Assembly: GCA_023251435.1 (NCBI GenBank)
Contig: JAHEYU010000038.1
Span: forward strand, 1-55,181
DNA: 55,181 bases
Direction: 5' to 3'
From: Bacteroidota bacterium
GTDB lineage: Bacteria; Bacteroidota; Bacteroidia; Bacteroidales; Prolixibacteraceae
Shown: in pieces, positions 45,701 through 52,517 of the stretch
Numbering within the stretch: the stretch's first letter is position 1
Layout: each line of letters starts with the position of its first letter
Notes under the pieces: model-generated
The model's input: the letters and a program-made list of their open reading frames with translations, nothing else
Database searches by the model: none
What the model was told of the DNA's origin: nothing
Program-made: the position numbers and the translations under genes

Positions 45701-45972
45701 GACTAAGCACCTTCAATGATGCTACTTCAACACGCTTCCTACAGGATGCTTCTTACCTGGTTATAAAGAATATCGGGCTGAACTACAACTTCTCTAAAAA
45801 CATTACCAACAGATTAGACATCAGCAATCTGTCTGCTAGTTTATCAGTTGAAAATTTAGCGACATTCACAAAAATGAGAGGTATGAACCCACAGCAATCT
45901 TACGCCGGAACAAATGACAATGCATTTGTAACAGCACGGGTTGTCTCTCTTGGAATTAATATTAAGTTATAA
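42727..45972 (+). CDS. SusC-like TonB-dependent transporter, unit 3
   Basis: A 1081-residue transporter with signal peptide (1-21, LLLAFFAIGMNILWAQ), regulatory-like domain (TGSVTSADDGGSMPGVSISVKG), TonB-box region DEVVIVAYGTAKKESLTGAIS, plug (IRIRGFSSVNGSNAPLYVVDGVPYG, DAASSALYGNRASNGVILITTKKG) and a barrel ending in ARVVSLGINIKL. The N-terminus is clearly related to the other two susC genes (MKRIVLLLAFFAIG) but the DNA differs more. susD begins 22 bp after its stop. Ligand unknown. Confidence 0.95.
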   Translation: MKRIVLLLAFFAIGMNILWAQTRDITGSVTSADDGGSMPGVSISVKGTSMGTITDMNGKYSIKIPTDTKTLVFSFVGMSTQEITIGNQTTINVQLKSEDVTVDEVVIVAYGTAKKESLTGAISTVNSKSIESRPVSSVSGVLEGKAAGVQVNNTYGEPGSDATIRIRGFSSVNGSNAPLYVVDGVPYGGNVSDMNPQDIENITVLKDAASSALYGNRASNGVILITTKKGKTDGVGLRVNINQGVYNRGLKEYDRLGADDYMEVMWKGYRNNLMTAQAAKYPTAELAGTEASKSLVSNTLKYNIYNKPDAELFDASGKLVAGAQVHSGYNDLDWYEDIERLGHRQDYTVSGEGASAKSNYFFSTGYLDEKGYVKSSDFQRFTGRTNINITPKKWLKAGLSLAGSHQVSNNTTGDAGSATTFINPFYYARNVAPIYPVYLHDMATGEYILDANGAKQFDRGSQYARPQNLDRHIVWETQLNMDKTYRNTLQSQVFMDINFLNDFTFSLKGDMNTRATENQTYNNATIGDGAGNSGRASRTFYRYKIYTLQQQLNWNKAIDLHNVDMFAGHESYNYNYAYTYGYKTTETFEGGTELINFTEITSLDGYQNNYRTESYLSRARYNYDNKYFAEASFRRDGSSRFYKDNRWGNFWSTGASWTISKENFMASLNDQINMLKLRASYGEVGNDASVDYYGYMALYAMEQNANKGAAFKTQNEALDIQWETSSSFGVALEGTFFNRANLSLEYFDKRSQDLLFDIYLPLSAGGTSSSAAEATITKNLGSVSNRGLEFIFDVDVIKTNDLKWNLGINATTLTNKIVTLPEQNRKNGIVSGTKKYMEGHGIYDFWMFQFEGVDQMTGRALYQPDLEKYYIGEAVAGKTQFPAAYLVQIGDKNYSTYTTYAAKDWSGSAIPDLFGSFSTSLSYKSFDLSMICTYSLGGKTLDYSYQSLMSVSATPHAIHSDVLNAWDGVPEGMTETSANRIDPNGVPVINYGLSTFNDATSTRFLQDASYLVIKNIGLNYNFSKNITNRLDISNLSASLSVENLATFTKMRGMNPQQSYAGTNDNAFVTARVVSLGINIKL

Positions 45973-45994
45973 TAACGAGCAAAAAAATATCGAT

Positions 45995-47533
45995 ATGAAG
46001 AATATAAGAATATTAACTTACCTATTGGTTGGAGTGTTAGCCTGGAGCTCTTGTTCAGAGGATTATCTCGACACAAAACCAACAGCTGAATCAGCAACTG
46101 CAACTATTTTTGAGACCACCGATAATGCTGCATTGGCAATAAACGGGATAAACAAACTGATGACAATGCAGTATCTCGGATCACAGGGATTCAATGGTGA
46201 AGGAACCATCAAAATGTACTACGGAAACTATCCCGGAAATCACTTCTATGTTAATTTAACCGGATGGGCTCCTATTATTAACTCCGACTATCATGAAAAT
46301 ATATCCAGCATATATTTATACTATCCCTGGTATTATTACTACATGATTATTGGTAACGCAAATTTCATCAATGAAAACATTGATGAAGCAATAGGTACTG
46401 ATGCCGAAAAGCAATTTATTAAAGCACAGGCGCTGACTTACCGTGCATATAGTTTCTTAATGCTTTCGCAGTTATATTGTAAACGTTGGGTCGATTCAAA
46501 TAACGGAGCAAGCGAAGGATTGGTATTACGTACAGATATCTCTACCGGAGACCAGCCTCTTTCTACTTTAAAGCAGGTTTACGATCAGATTTACAAAGAC
46601 CTTGATGAAGCAATTGCTCTTTACACATCTTCAGGAAAGAAACGCACCAAAAATTACGATCCTGATCAAAACGTAGCTTACGCAGTTTATGCACGTGCTG
46701 CAATAACACGTCAGGATTACAGCAAAGCTTCTACGATGGCCGTTAATGCCCGGACCGGATACCCATTAATGAGCAATGCCGAATACAAAGCCGGATTTTA
46801 TACCCCAAATAAAGAGTGGATCTGGGGCAGCTACGGAGCATCTGACGAAACATTGTACTTCTTTTCATACTTTTCTTATATCGCATACAACTCAAGTGCA
46901 AGTGCTGTAAGAACATACCCGAAATGTATCAGCCGTGAACTATTCAATAAAATTCCTGCAACTGATGTTCGTCGCAGCTTATTCCTCGATCCAACAGGTT
47001 ATACCTATACAACTTCGACCGGTTTAGCCAGCGCAGCATTAAAGGCTCAGGCTTTTTCTCTGTTCCCAAAACTGTACTCTACGGCATCTGCTTATGCCTA
47101 TATGCAGTTTAAGATTGGCGCAGAAGATCTTCCCGGCGTTGGTAACCTTAATCATTTCCGTTCTTCTGAAATGTACCTGATTGAAGCTGAAGCAAAACAC
47201 TTTACTTCTGATGCAACCGGTGCTCAAAATGCTCTTATTGCATTAAACAAAGACAGTGGCCGTGATCCTAATTACACCTGTACAAAAACAGGCGCCAGTT
47301 TGTTGGAAGAAATCAAAACCTACCGTGCCATCGAACTTTGGGGCGAAGGATTTGACTGGTTCGACCTAAAACGTTGGGGAGATGGTATAAGCCGTAAGAA
47401 TTATGCAGCAGGAGGAAACTTTGTTTCAACTCTTGATGTTACTTATAGCCCTGCCGATAAAAACAATTGGGTGTGGAAAATTCCGGAAAAAGAAACCGAT
47501 TACAACAAAGCAATTGGTACTGTGCTTCCATAG
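45995..47533 (+). CDS. SusD/RagB-like surface lipoprotein, unit 3
   Basis: A 512-residue lipoprotein with lipobox AWSSC (Cys20) and start YLDTKPTAESATATIFET, the classic RagB/SusD N-terminal block. Other landmarks are ALTYRAYSFLMLSQLYCKRW, LKQVYDQIYKDLDEAIALY, SSEMYLIEAEAKHFTSDATG and ETYRAIELWGEGFDWFDLKRWG-like (here IKTYRAIELWGEGFDWFDLKRWGDG). It partners SusC3. ATG 45995 is chosen because an in-frame extension upstream overlaps the susC3 coding region and lacks a signal peptide. Confidence 0.95.
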   Translation: MKNIRILTYLLVGVLAWSSCSEDYLDTKPTAESATATIFETTDNAALAINGINKLMTMQYLGSQGFNGEGTIKMYYGNYPGNHFYVNLTGWAPIINSDYHENISSIYLYYPWYYYYMIIGNANFINENIDEAIGTDAEKQFIKAQALTYRAYSFLMLSQLYCKRWVDSNNGASEGLVLRTDISTGDQPLSTLKQVYDQIYKDLDEAIALYTSSGKKRTKNYDPDQNVAYAVYARAAITRQDYSKASTMAVNARTGYPLMSNAEYKAGFYTPNKEWIWGSYGASDETLYFFSYFSYIAYNSSASAVRTYPKCISRELFNKIPATDVRRSLFLDPTGYTYTTSTGLASAALKAQAFSLFPKLYSTASAYAYMQFKIGAEDLPGVGNLNHFRSSEMYLIEAEAKHFTSDATGAQNALIALNKDSGRDPNYTCTKTGASLLEEIKTYRAIELWGEGFDWFDLKRWGDGISRKNYAAGGNFVSTLDVTYSPADKNNWVWKIPEKETDYNKAIGTVLP

Positions 47534-47586
47534 GTTTCAAGAAAAATAAGTGTTGGCTGAAAAGCTAAACCGACATAAAATGAATT

Positions 47587-47621
47587 GGCTGTCCCGATGT
47601 TAAAATTGGGACAGCCTTTTT
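47587..47621. terminator. Terminator between susD3 and the tauE-like gene
   Basis: GGCTGTCCCGAT pairs with ATTGGGACAGCC around GTTAAA (one mismatch), followed by TTTTT. It lies between convergent genes. Confidence 0.8.
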
Positions 47622-47650
47622 AATGACTTAATCTTAAAAGATTTTTACGA

Positions 47651-48019
47651 CTATTTCGAGAAGATAATCTTTAACGCCACCAAAAGAAGTAAGCCGCCAA
47701 ACATTTTCTTCAGTATTTTTTCGGGAATACTGATTGAAAGCATGGAGCCGAAATAGGTACCAATAAAAAACATGACGGCCAGGACCAGTGCAAATTTCCA
47801 GTTTACATATCCGTTTTTCGAGTAATTGAGAGCTGCCATCAGCGTTACGGGCGGAATCATGAAGGCAAGTGAAGTTCCCTGTGCCTGATGCTGCGAAAGT
47901 CCCAAAAAGTAAATAAGTGCAGGAATAACAATAATGGCACCACCAACTCCAAAGGTGCCACTGAAAACACCGGCCATCAACCCGATTATGGCTAGCAAAA
48001 GTAGTTGTGTAACTGTCAT
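47651..48019 (-). CDS. Half-size TauE/SafE-type membrane transporter
   Basis: A 122-residue integral membrane protein with about four transmembrane helices (LLLLAIIGLMAGVFSGTFGVGGAIIVIPALIYFLG, SLAFMIPPVTLMAALNY, KFALVLAVMFFIGTYFGSML, MFGGLLLLVALKIIF). The GVFSGTFGVGGAIIVIPAL stretch is the TauE/SafE repeat motif. Usual members are about 250 residues with two such repeats; this has one and may work as a dimer, as other half-size transporters do. It is the last gene of a likely operon behind the response regulator (30-bp gap). Substrate, possibly a sulfur-containing anion, is not inferable. Confidence 0.8.
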   Translation of the reverse strand: MTVTQLLLLAIIGLMAGVFSGTFGVGGAIIVIPALIYFLGLSQHQAQGTSLAFMIPPVTLMAALNYSKNGYVNWKFALVLAVMFFIGTYFGSMLSISIPEKILKKMFGGLLLLVALKIIFSK

Positions 48020-48049
48020 TTTACAGTTGAATGAAAGATTGGAATCTGG

Positions 48050-48760
48050 TCAGCTTTTGGATATCGCAGCATTAAACCTGAAACCTATTCCGTGGAGGTT
48101 CAGAATTTTGATATTTTCGTCGTTCCCCAGATATTTCCTTAACCTCGAAATAAACACATCCAGGCTGCGTCCAAGATAATAATCGTCTGATCCCCAAACA
48201 TGTTTCAGAATGTCGGAACGGCTCAGTACTTTGTTGGGGTTATCGCAAAAATAGCGTAAAAGCTCGGCTTCCTTGTAAGTCAGTGTTTTCTTTTCTTCGC
48301 TGGTTTCGAGCACCAGACTTTCGAAATAAAAGTTGAAATGACCGACTTTATAATAACTCTTTTCGGTCGAGCTATCGGTTACACCCATGCTTCTTTTCAG
48401 AAATATACGGATCTTAAGAAGCAATTCTTCCATGCTGAAAGGCTTGGTAAGATAGTCATCGCCTCCGATTGTTAATCCGGTAATCCGGTCTTCGGTCATC
48501 GAACGGGCAGTCAGGAAAATAATTGGCACATGATCGTCCGTTTCCCTTATTTCCTTTGCAAGCGTAAAACCGTCCTTTTTAGGAAGCATAACGTCTAGCA
48601 GACACAGATTAAATTTTCCTGATGAAAATAACTTAATGGCAGCATCGCCATCTTCGGCCGAAGTTACCACATAACCAGCTTGTTCCAGATTATCTTTGAT
48701 GATAAAATTGAGGGTTTTGTCGTCCTCAACCAACAGAATTTTTTCGCCTTGATTGTTCAT
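48050..48760 (-). CDS. OmpR-type response regulator (RprY-like)
   Basis: A 236-residue regulator. The receiver domain (about 7-125) has acidic pocket EDD (12-14), phospho-acceptor Asp56 in LLDVMLP, Thr in FLTARS and Lys in DYLTKPFSMEELL. The C-terminal OmpR/PhoB winged helix (about 140-232) has LTYKEAELLRYFCDNPNKVLSRSDIL and RSLDVFISRLRKYL. Close in layout to B. fragilis RprY. The gene overlaps the kinase stop by the ATGA junction. OmpR-family proteins bind direct repeats of about 11-bp period; such repeats occur upstream of the kinase at 50193-50234. Confidence 0.93.
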   Translation of the reverse strand: MNNQGEKILLVEDDKTLNFIIKDNLEQAGYVVTSAEDGDAAIKLFSSGKFNLCLLDVMLPKKDGFTLAKEIRETDDHVPIIFLTARSMTEDRITGLTIGGDDYLTKPFSMEELLLKIRIFLKRSMGVTDSSTEKSYYKVGHFNFYFESLVLETSEEKKTLTYKEAELLRYFCDNPNKVLSRSDILKHVWGSDDYYLGRSLDVFISRLRKYLGNDENIKILNLHGIGFRFNAAISKS

Positions 48761-50133
48761 TTTGCTGACTTCTTAATTTCGACAATAAATGTACTTCCTT
48801 TCCGCGAATTTTCTATCACTTTTATTCGCCAACCATGCCTTTGGACAATTTTTTGCACATAATCGAGCCCAAGGCCAAAGCCTTTCACATCGTGAACATT
48901 GCCGGTCGGAACACGATAAAACCGGTTAAATATTTTCTTGCGGTAATCTTTCGGAATTCCTATTCCATTGTCATCAAACGAAATAACATATCGGTTTTTA
49001 ACTTCATCGAGTCTGATATTGATATCCGGATCGACTGAACAATACTTGATAGCGTTGTCAAGGATATTAAAAATAAGGTTCGAAAAATGAAGTTTATCAG
49101 CTGAAATAACTGCATTTTCAACACTCGAAACAAGCTGAATGGAATATGCATTTCCGTTCTGACTATTCTTGAATTCCCTGACAGAATCGGTGATAAACGA
49201 GTTTAATTCTACATTTTCCAGATGAAGTTGCAGCTTCGTTTTTTCGATGGTTGCCATTTGAAGCAGCTTCTCTACATGAGCCGAAAGTCGCTTGTTTTGC
49301 TGTCCTACAATTTTCACATATTCGATCAATCGTTCGGGTTGTTCTGCAATTTTCGGATTCGATAGCACCTTTGCTGCCAGTTCTATCGACGCAATCGGGG
49401 TTTTAAACTCGTGTGTCAGATTATTGATAAAATTTTTCTGTATCTCACTAAGCTGTTGCTGTTTGATGATGATATACAGCGCATAACCAAAGAAAAGCAC
49501 AACAAAAATTAAAATACCGGTCATGAAATACCACGCAAGAAGCCGCGAATTATAAAACTGAGAACGGTCGGGAAAATGAACCCCAAAGTAATAGGTGTAT
49601 TTTTCGCAGGTGGGCAAATTGCAAATTTTACTTTTTTTATCCGCTTTCCTGATGTGCTTTTCGTACATCAGTTCCTCCATGCTGCACGATAGAGTATCAT
49701 TATTTTTGATGGGTTTTCTTTTGGCGTTTTTTGAATCGGAACCAAAATTATTTCCCTGAACCATTTTTTTCGCATCGCAATCGTAAATACCATATTCGAA
49801 AGGAAGGTTCAAATTTCGCTTCTTAAATTCGATGTTAAGCAGGTGCCCCAGAATATTCGGATCAATCACATCGTTCACATTCACCACATAATAGTTGTTC
49901 GAAATCTGATCGACAGGGCTGGCATCGGTGGGTTTTGGACTGTGTCCGTGAACTTTGCTGTTATATTCATTTATTTGGCTGGCAACACTTCGCAGGGCAC
50001 TATTTGTTAATTCATGAAACTGTTTTTCGTTCAGGTCAAAAGAATTTTTCAGGAATAAAAACTGAATTAGCAGGATGCCCAAAACCGAAAACGTGGCCAT
50101 TATTATTACAAAACCAATCGAATTTCTCTTCAT
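48757..50133 (-). CDS. Sensor histidine kinase (RprX-like)
   Basis: A 458-residue membrane kinase. Two transmembrane helices (about 7-28 and 203-224) enclose a periplasmic sensor domain of about 170 residues that includes the Cys-containing segments CSMEELMY and CNLPTCEKYTYYF. The cytoplasmic part has HisKA with His241 in NLTHEFKTPIASI, followed by the HATPase with N box NILDNAIKYC, G1 DDNGIGIP, F box FNRFYRVP and G2 GFGLGLDYV. It pairs with the regulator at 48050 and is divergent from the DUF1573 gene. Signal sensed is unknown. Confidence 0.93.
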   Translation of the reverse strand: MKRNSIGFVIIMATFSVLGILLIQFLFLKNSFDLNEKQFHELTNSALRSVASQINEYNSKVHGHSPKPTDASPVDQISNNYYVVNVNDVIDPNILGHLLNIEFKKRNLNLPFEYGIYDCDAKKMVQGNNFGSDSKNAKRKPIKNNDTLSCSMEELMYEKHIRKADKKSKICNLPTCEKYTYYFGVHFPDRSQFYNSRLLAWYFMTGILIFVVLFFGYALYIIIKQQQLSEIQKNFINNLTHEFKTPIASIELAAKVLSNPKIAEQPERLIEYVKIVGQQNKRLSAHVEKLLQMATIEKTKLQLHLENVELNSFITDSVREFKNSQNGNAYSIQLVSSVENAVISADKLHFSNLIFNILDNAIKYCSVDPDINIRLDEVKNRYVISFDDNGIGIPKDYRKKIFNRFYRVPTGNVHDVKGFGLGLDYVQKIVQRHGWRIKVIENSRKGSTFIVEIKKSAK

Positions 50134-50192
50134 AAAACCGCAATTATTTTGCTATTAAAGTACGAAGCTAAGCAAAAAACAATTCTCTTCTA

Positions 50193-50234
50193 TTCATTAA
50201 CAGTTCATTAACAAAAGTTAGGTCGCATTAACAG
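50193..50234. repeat. Direct repeats of CATTAACA between the kinase and DUF1573 genes
   Basis: TTCATTAACAG (50193-50203) and TTCATTAACAA (50204-50214) form an 11-bp tandem pair, and CATTAACAG recurs at 50226-50234. The 11-bp period suits an OmpR-family regulator. The repeat is roughly 60 to 100 bp from the kinase start and about 65 to 106 bp upstream of the predicted DUF1573 transcription start. Confidence 0.5.
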
Positions 50235-50258
50235 CAAATAGAAAAAAGGTTTTTTAGT

Positions 50259-50292
50259 TTTGTAATAATTACAGAACAATAAAATAAATTTG
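50259..50292 (+). promoter_or_regulatory. Promoter of the DUF1573 gene
   Basis: TTTG at 50259-50262 and TAAATTTG at 50285-50292, 22 bp apart, match the Bacteroidota promoter. Another perfect -7 match, TAGTTTTG, lies at 50255-50262. Start near 50299 gives a 45-nt leader. Confidence 0.5.
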
Positions 50293-50344
50293 TGTCTATA
50301 TTTAAAAACTGAATTAATACCCTTACCACATTAAAAAAAATTAT

Positions 50345-51439
50345 ATGAAAATCAGATTTGCACTTTTGTTAGCCCTGGTCATAAGTCTGCCAATTTTTAG
50401 TCAGGCACAAACAGCCACAGCAAAGGCACGCATTGCGTTTGAAAAACTCCAGCACAATTACGGAACCTTCAAAGAAGAACTAGGTGTTCAAACCGTGTCC
50501 TTCAATTTCAAGAACGATGGCACTGTTCCGTTAATCATCAACAATGTTCAGGCATCGTGTGGGTGTACAACGCCCGAATGGACCCGACAACCGATTGCTC
50601 CAGGAGCAAAAGGCTTGATTAAAGTAAGTTACGATCCACGAAACCGTCCGGGAGTATTTAATAAAACCATCAGGGTAAGTTCGAATGCCGAAAATCCGGA
50701 TGTTGTTTTAACCATTCTGGGCGATGTAACTGCACGTGCCAGAACCATCGAGGAAGATTTTCCAAACGTGATAGGTCCGCTTCGCGCAAAAACCAATCAC
50801 ATTGCTTTTGTACAGATCAAAGAAAATCAGTTACGAAAAGACAGTACCGAAATCGTTAATATCTCTGATCAACCCGTTCAGCTTAGTTTTAAAACACCAC
50901 CTCCTCACCTGAGTGCAGTAATCAGGCCATCCAAACTTGCTCCAAAACAAAAAGGGTACATGGTTGTAACTTTCGATGCTTCAAAAATTAAAGCCTACGG
51001 TTTTGTAATGCACCGCATCTATTTGAATATTGACGGACAGGACGATTACCGCAATTCGATTGCTGTTAGCACTACTCTGGAAGAAGATTTCTCGAAATTA
51101 TCTGCGGCCGAGCTAACCAATGCTCCTGTAGTAAAATACGATGTCGAGTCGTTCGATTTTGGCGATATTAAACCCGGTAGCAAAGTGGAGCACACTTTTA
51201 ACCTGAAAAACACCGGCAAACGCGATTTGATTATCCGCGACGTGAAAAGTTCGTGTGGATGCACCGCTGTATCGCCATCTAAGAATATGATTGCCTCGAA
51301 CGAAAGCGTGCCCTTGAAAGTTGTTTTCGACTCGACCGGCAAAAGTGGCCGCCAGAACAAAACCATTACAATTATTACCAACGACCCTAAAAACCCAACA
51401 ACCGTTTTAAGGATCTCGACCAATATTTTGACGCAATAA
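50345..51439 (+). CDS. Exported protein with two DUF1573 domains
   Basis: A 364-residue protein with a signal peptide (about 1-21) and two DUF1573 immunoglobulin-like domains. The first has FNFKNDGTVPLIINNVQASCGCTTPEW (SCGCT at 71-75) and the second has HTFNLKNTGKRDLIIRDVKSSCGCTAV (SCGC near 303). The S-C-G-C motif is the family hallmark; its cysteines may bind metal or form disulfides. Function is not established. The last 66 bp (codons for ITNDPKNPTTVLRISTNILTQ and the stop) are repeated 920 bp downstream. It is followed by a perfect 21-bp terminator stem. Confidence 0.9.
   Translation: MKIRFALLLALVISLPIFSQAQTATAKARIAFEKLQHNYGTFKEELGVQTVSFNFKNDGTVPLIINNVQASCGCTTPEWTRQPIAPGAKGLIKVSYDPRNRPGVFNKTIRVSSNAENPDVVLTILGDVTARARTIEEDFPNVIGPLRAKTNHIAFVQIKENQLRKDSTEIVNISDQPVQLSFKTPPPHLSAVIRPSKLAPKQKGYMVVTFDASKIKAYGFVMHRIYLNIDGQDDYRNSIAVSTTLEEDFSKLSAAELTNAPVVKYDVESFDFGDIKPGSKVEHTFNLKNTGKRDLIIRDVKSSCGCTAVSPSKNMIASNESVPLKVVFDSTGKSGRQNKTITIITNDPKNPTTVLRISTNILTQ
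51374..51439 (+). repeat. Direct repeat copy 1: 3' end of the DUF1573 gene
   Basis: The 66 bp from the ATT codon of ITNDPKNP to the stop codon occur again at 52294-52359. The two copies differ at two positions (T/G at 51406 and C/T at 51415), both third-codon positions that leave the protein unchanged. Confidence 0.85.
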
Positions 51440-51455
51440 ACAACGAAGATTTTAT

Positions 51456-51501
51456 AAGCCAAAAAAGCCGGTTTCTATCAAGAAACCGGCTTTTTTGGCT
51501 T
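51456..51501 (+). terminator. Terminator after DUF1573 copy 1
   Basis: A perfect 21-bp stem (51456-51476 with 51481-51501) around an ATCA loop, containing A6/T6 and GCCGGTTTC/GAAACCGGC. It could act in both directions. Confidence 0.85.
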
Positions 51502-51606
51502 ACTCCGGTCTAATGCCCCTGTTGTAGCCTCATCAAAGTCAATAGCATGCTGTAAATATATTTATGTTATCAAACACAGGTTGATCTAAGGAATCTTTTT
51601 GTTGTT

Positions 51607-51640
51607 TTTGGAATCATTAGTATATGTTTATTTAACTTTG
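51607..51640 (+). promoter_or_regulatory. Promoter upstream of the small lipoprotein gene
   Basis: TTTG at 51607-51610 and TAACTTTG at 51633-51640, 22 bp apart, match the Bacteroidota promoter. The leader to the lipoprotein start would be about 230 nt and includes the short open frame at 51727. Confidence 0.45.
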
Positions 51641-51876
51641 AGAAACTTAAAAACCAAAAATATAGAACGGTCGCCACCACATTAATCGTATTGCTATATA
51701 GTATGATAGATTTATTTACAAAAAACATGAAAACAACATTTCTTAACTTGGAGCTTTTACTCTGCTCTTTCTTCAAATTGAGTAGGATGTGAGAAAACAA
51801 TTTTCTAATGATGTGATCACTTTGGCAAACGTATTTGAAGCAAAAAATAACAACTTTAACTTTTAAAACAATAAAC

Positions 51877-52269
51877 ATGAAAAAAATTATTCCATTCATT
51901 CTTGTGATTCTTTTTTGCGCCTGTTCTGAAAACGAATACAGTGTTGAAGAAAAATTATCAGAAAAAATGAATTCCGCCACTTCTGACATCATATTGGTTG
52001 CGGAAATGCCCGACTGGCTTCAGATTAAAATTCATGACATTGAAAAAACACCTTTAGTGGAAGCGAAAGTATATCAATGTGAGTGGGAAAACCAAACCGC
52101 ATATTTTATATACAACAATTTTAATTCATGTCTGATTTGTGATGCCTATCATGCTGATGGGAACAAAATAACATTTGAAAATGATAGTAAATCTGACGAT
52201 TTCACATCAACAAGCAAAAATTGGAAATTGATTTGGTCATACTGTGATTGTAATTGGAAGAATAGTTAA
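51877..52269 (+). CDS. Small lipoprotein, possibly DUF6970-like
   Basis: A 130-residue lipoprotein: lipobox LFCAC (Cys16) and a mature part with PDWLQIKIHDIEKTPLVEAKVYQCEWENQTAYFIYNN, CLICDAYHADGNKITF and a C-terminal WKLIWSYCDCNW. The pattern W-L-x2-K-I ... Y-x-W/Y-x-x-Q-T-x-Y-x-I/V ... D-A-x-G-N-x-I ... KLIW resembles small Bacteroidota lipoproteins of the DUF6970 type, from memory. Cysteines (CLIC, CDC) could form disulfides. Function unknown. It lies between two copies of the 3' end of the DUF1573 gene, so it probably arrived by insertion. An extension upstream to a TTG is rejected because ATG 51877 starts the signal peptide. Confidence 0.75.
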   Translation: MKKIIPFILVILFCACSENEYSVEEKLSEKMNSATSDIILVAEMPDWLQIKIHDIEKTPLVEAKVYQCEWENQTAYFIYNNFNSCLICDAYHADGNKITFENDSKSDDFTSTSKNWKLIWSYCDCNWKNS

Positions 52270-52293
52270 CTTATAAAATGTGAAGAAAATGAA

Positions 52294-52359
52294 ATTACCA
52301 ACGACCCTAAAAACCCAACAACCGTGTTAAGGATTTCGACCAATATTTTGACGCAATAA
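52294..52359 (+). repeat. Direct repeat copy 2: relic of the DUF1573 gene end
   Basis: 64 of 66 bases match 51374-51439, keeping the same reading frame and stop codon. No start or upstream part of the gene is present, so it is not expressed as a protein. It is followed by its own terminator at 52382-52419. Confidence 0.85.
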
Positions 52360-52381
52360 TTTTTTCACTGAAATATGAATG

Positions 52382-52419
52382 GAAGCCACTTCAAATAAAT
52401 GAAGTGGCTTCTTTTTTTT
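52382..52419 (+). terminator. Terminator after DUF1573 copy 2
   Basis: GAAGCCACTTCA (52382-52393) pairs perfectly with TGAAGTGGCTTC (52400-52411) around AATAAA, followed by eight T residues. Confidence 0.85.
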
Positions 52420-52517
52420 ACAAAATCAACACTTCTTTATCAATTTTCAGCTAAAATTGGGTTATAAACATTTATTATTCTTTCCTGATAACTACATTCG
52501 CATAAAATTACTTGAGC

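Larger units (their letters stand above)
51440..51876 (+). other. Sequence between the DUF1573 gene and the inserted lipoprotein gene
   Basis: This stretch holds the terminator at 51456-51501, then about 370 bp of AT-rich DNA with a good promoter at 51607-51640 and a 21-codon open frame at 51727-51792 of doubtful significance. Nothing else is recognised. Confidence 0.5.

Noticed and set aside
51570-51992. 140-codon open frame on the minus strand over the small lipoprotein gene
   Set aside because: It overlaps the lipoprotein gene, has low-complexity hydrophobic composition typical of AT-rich DNA, and shows no signal or motif.
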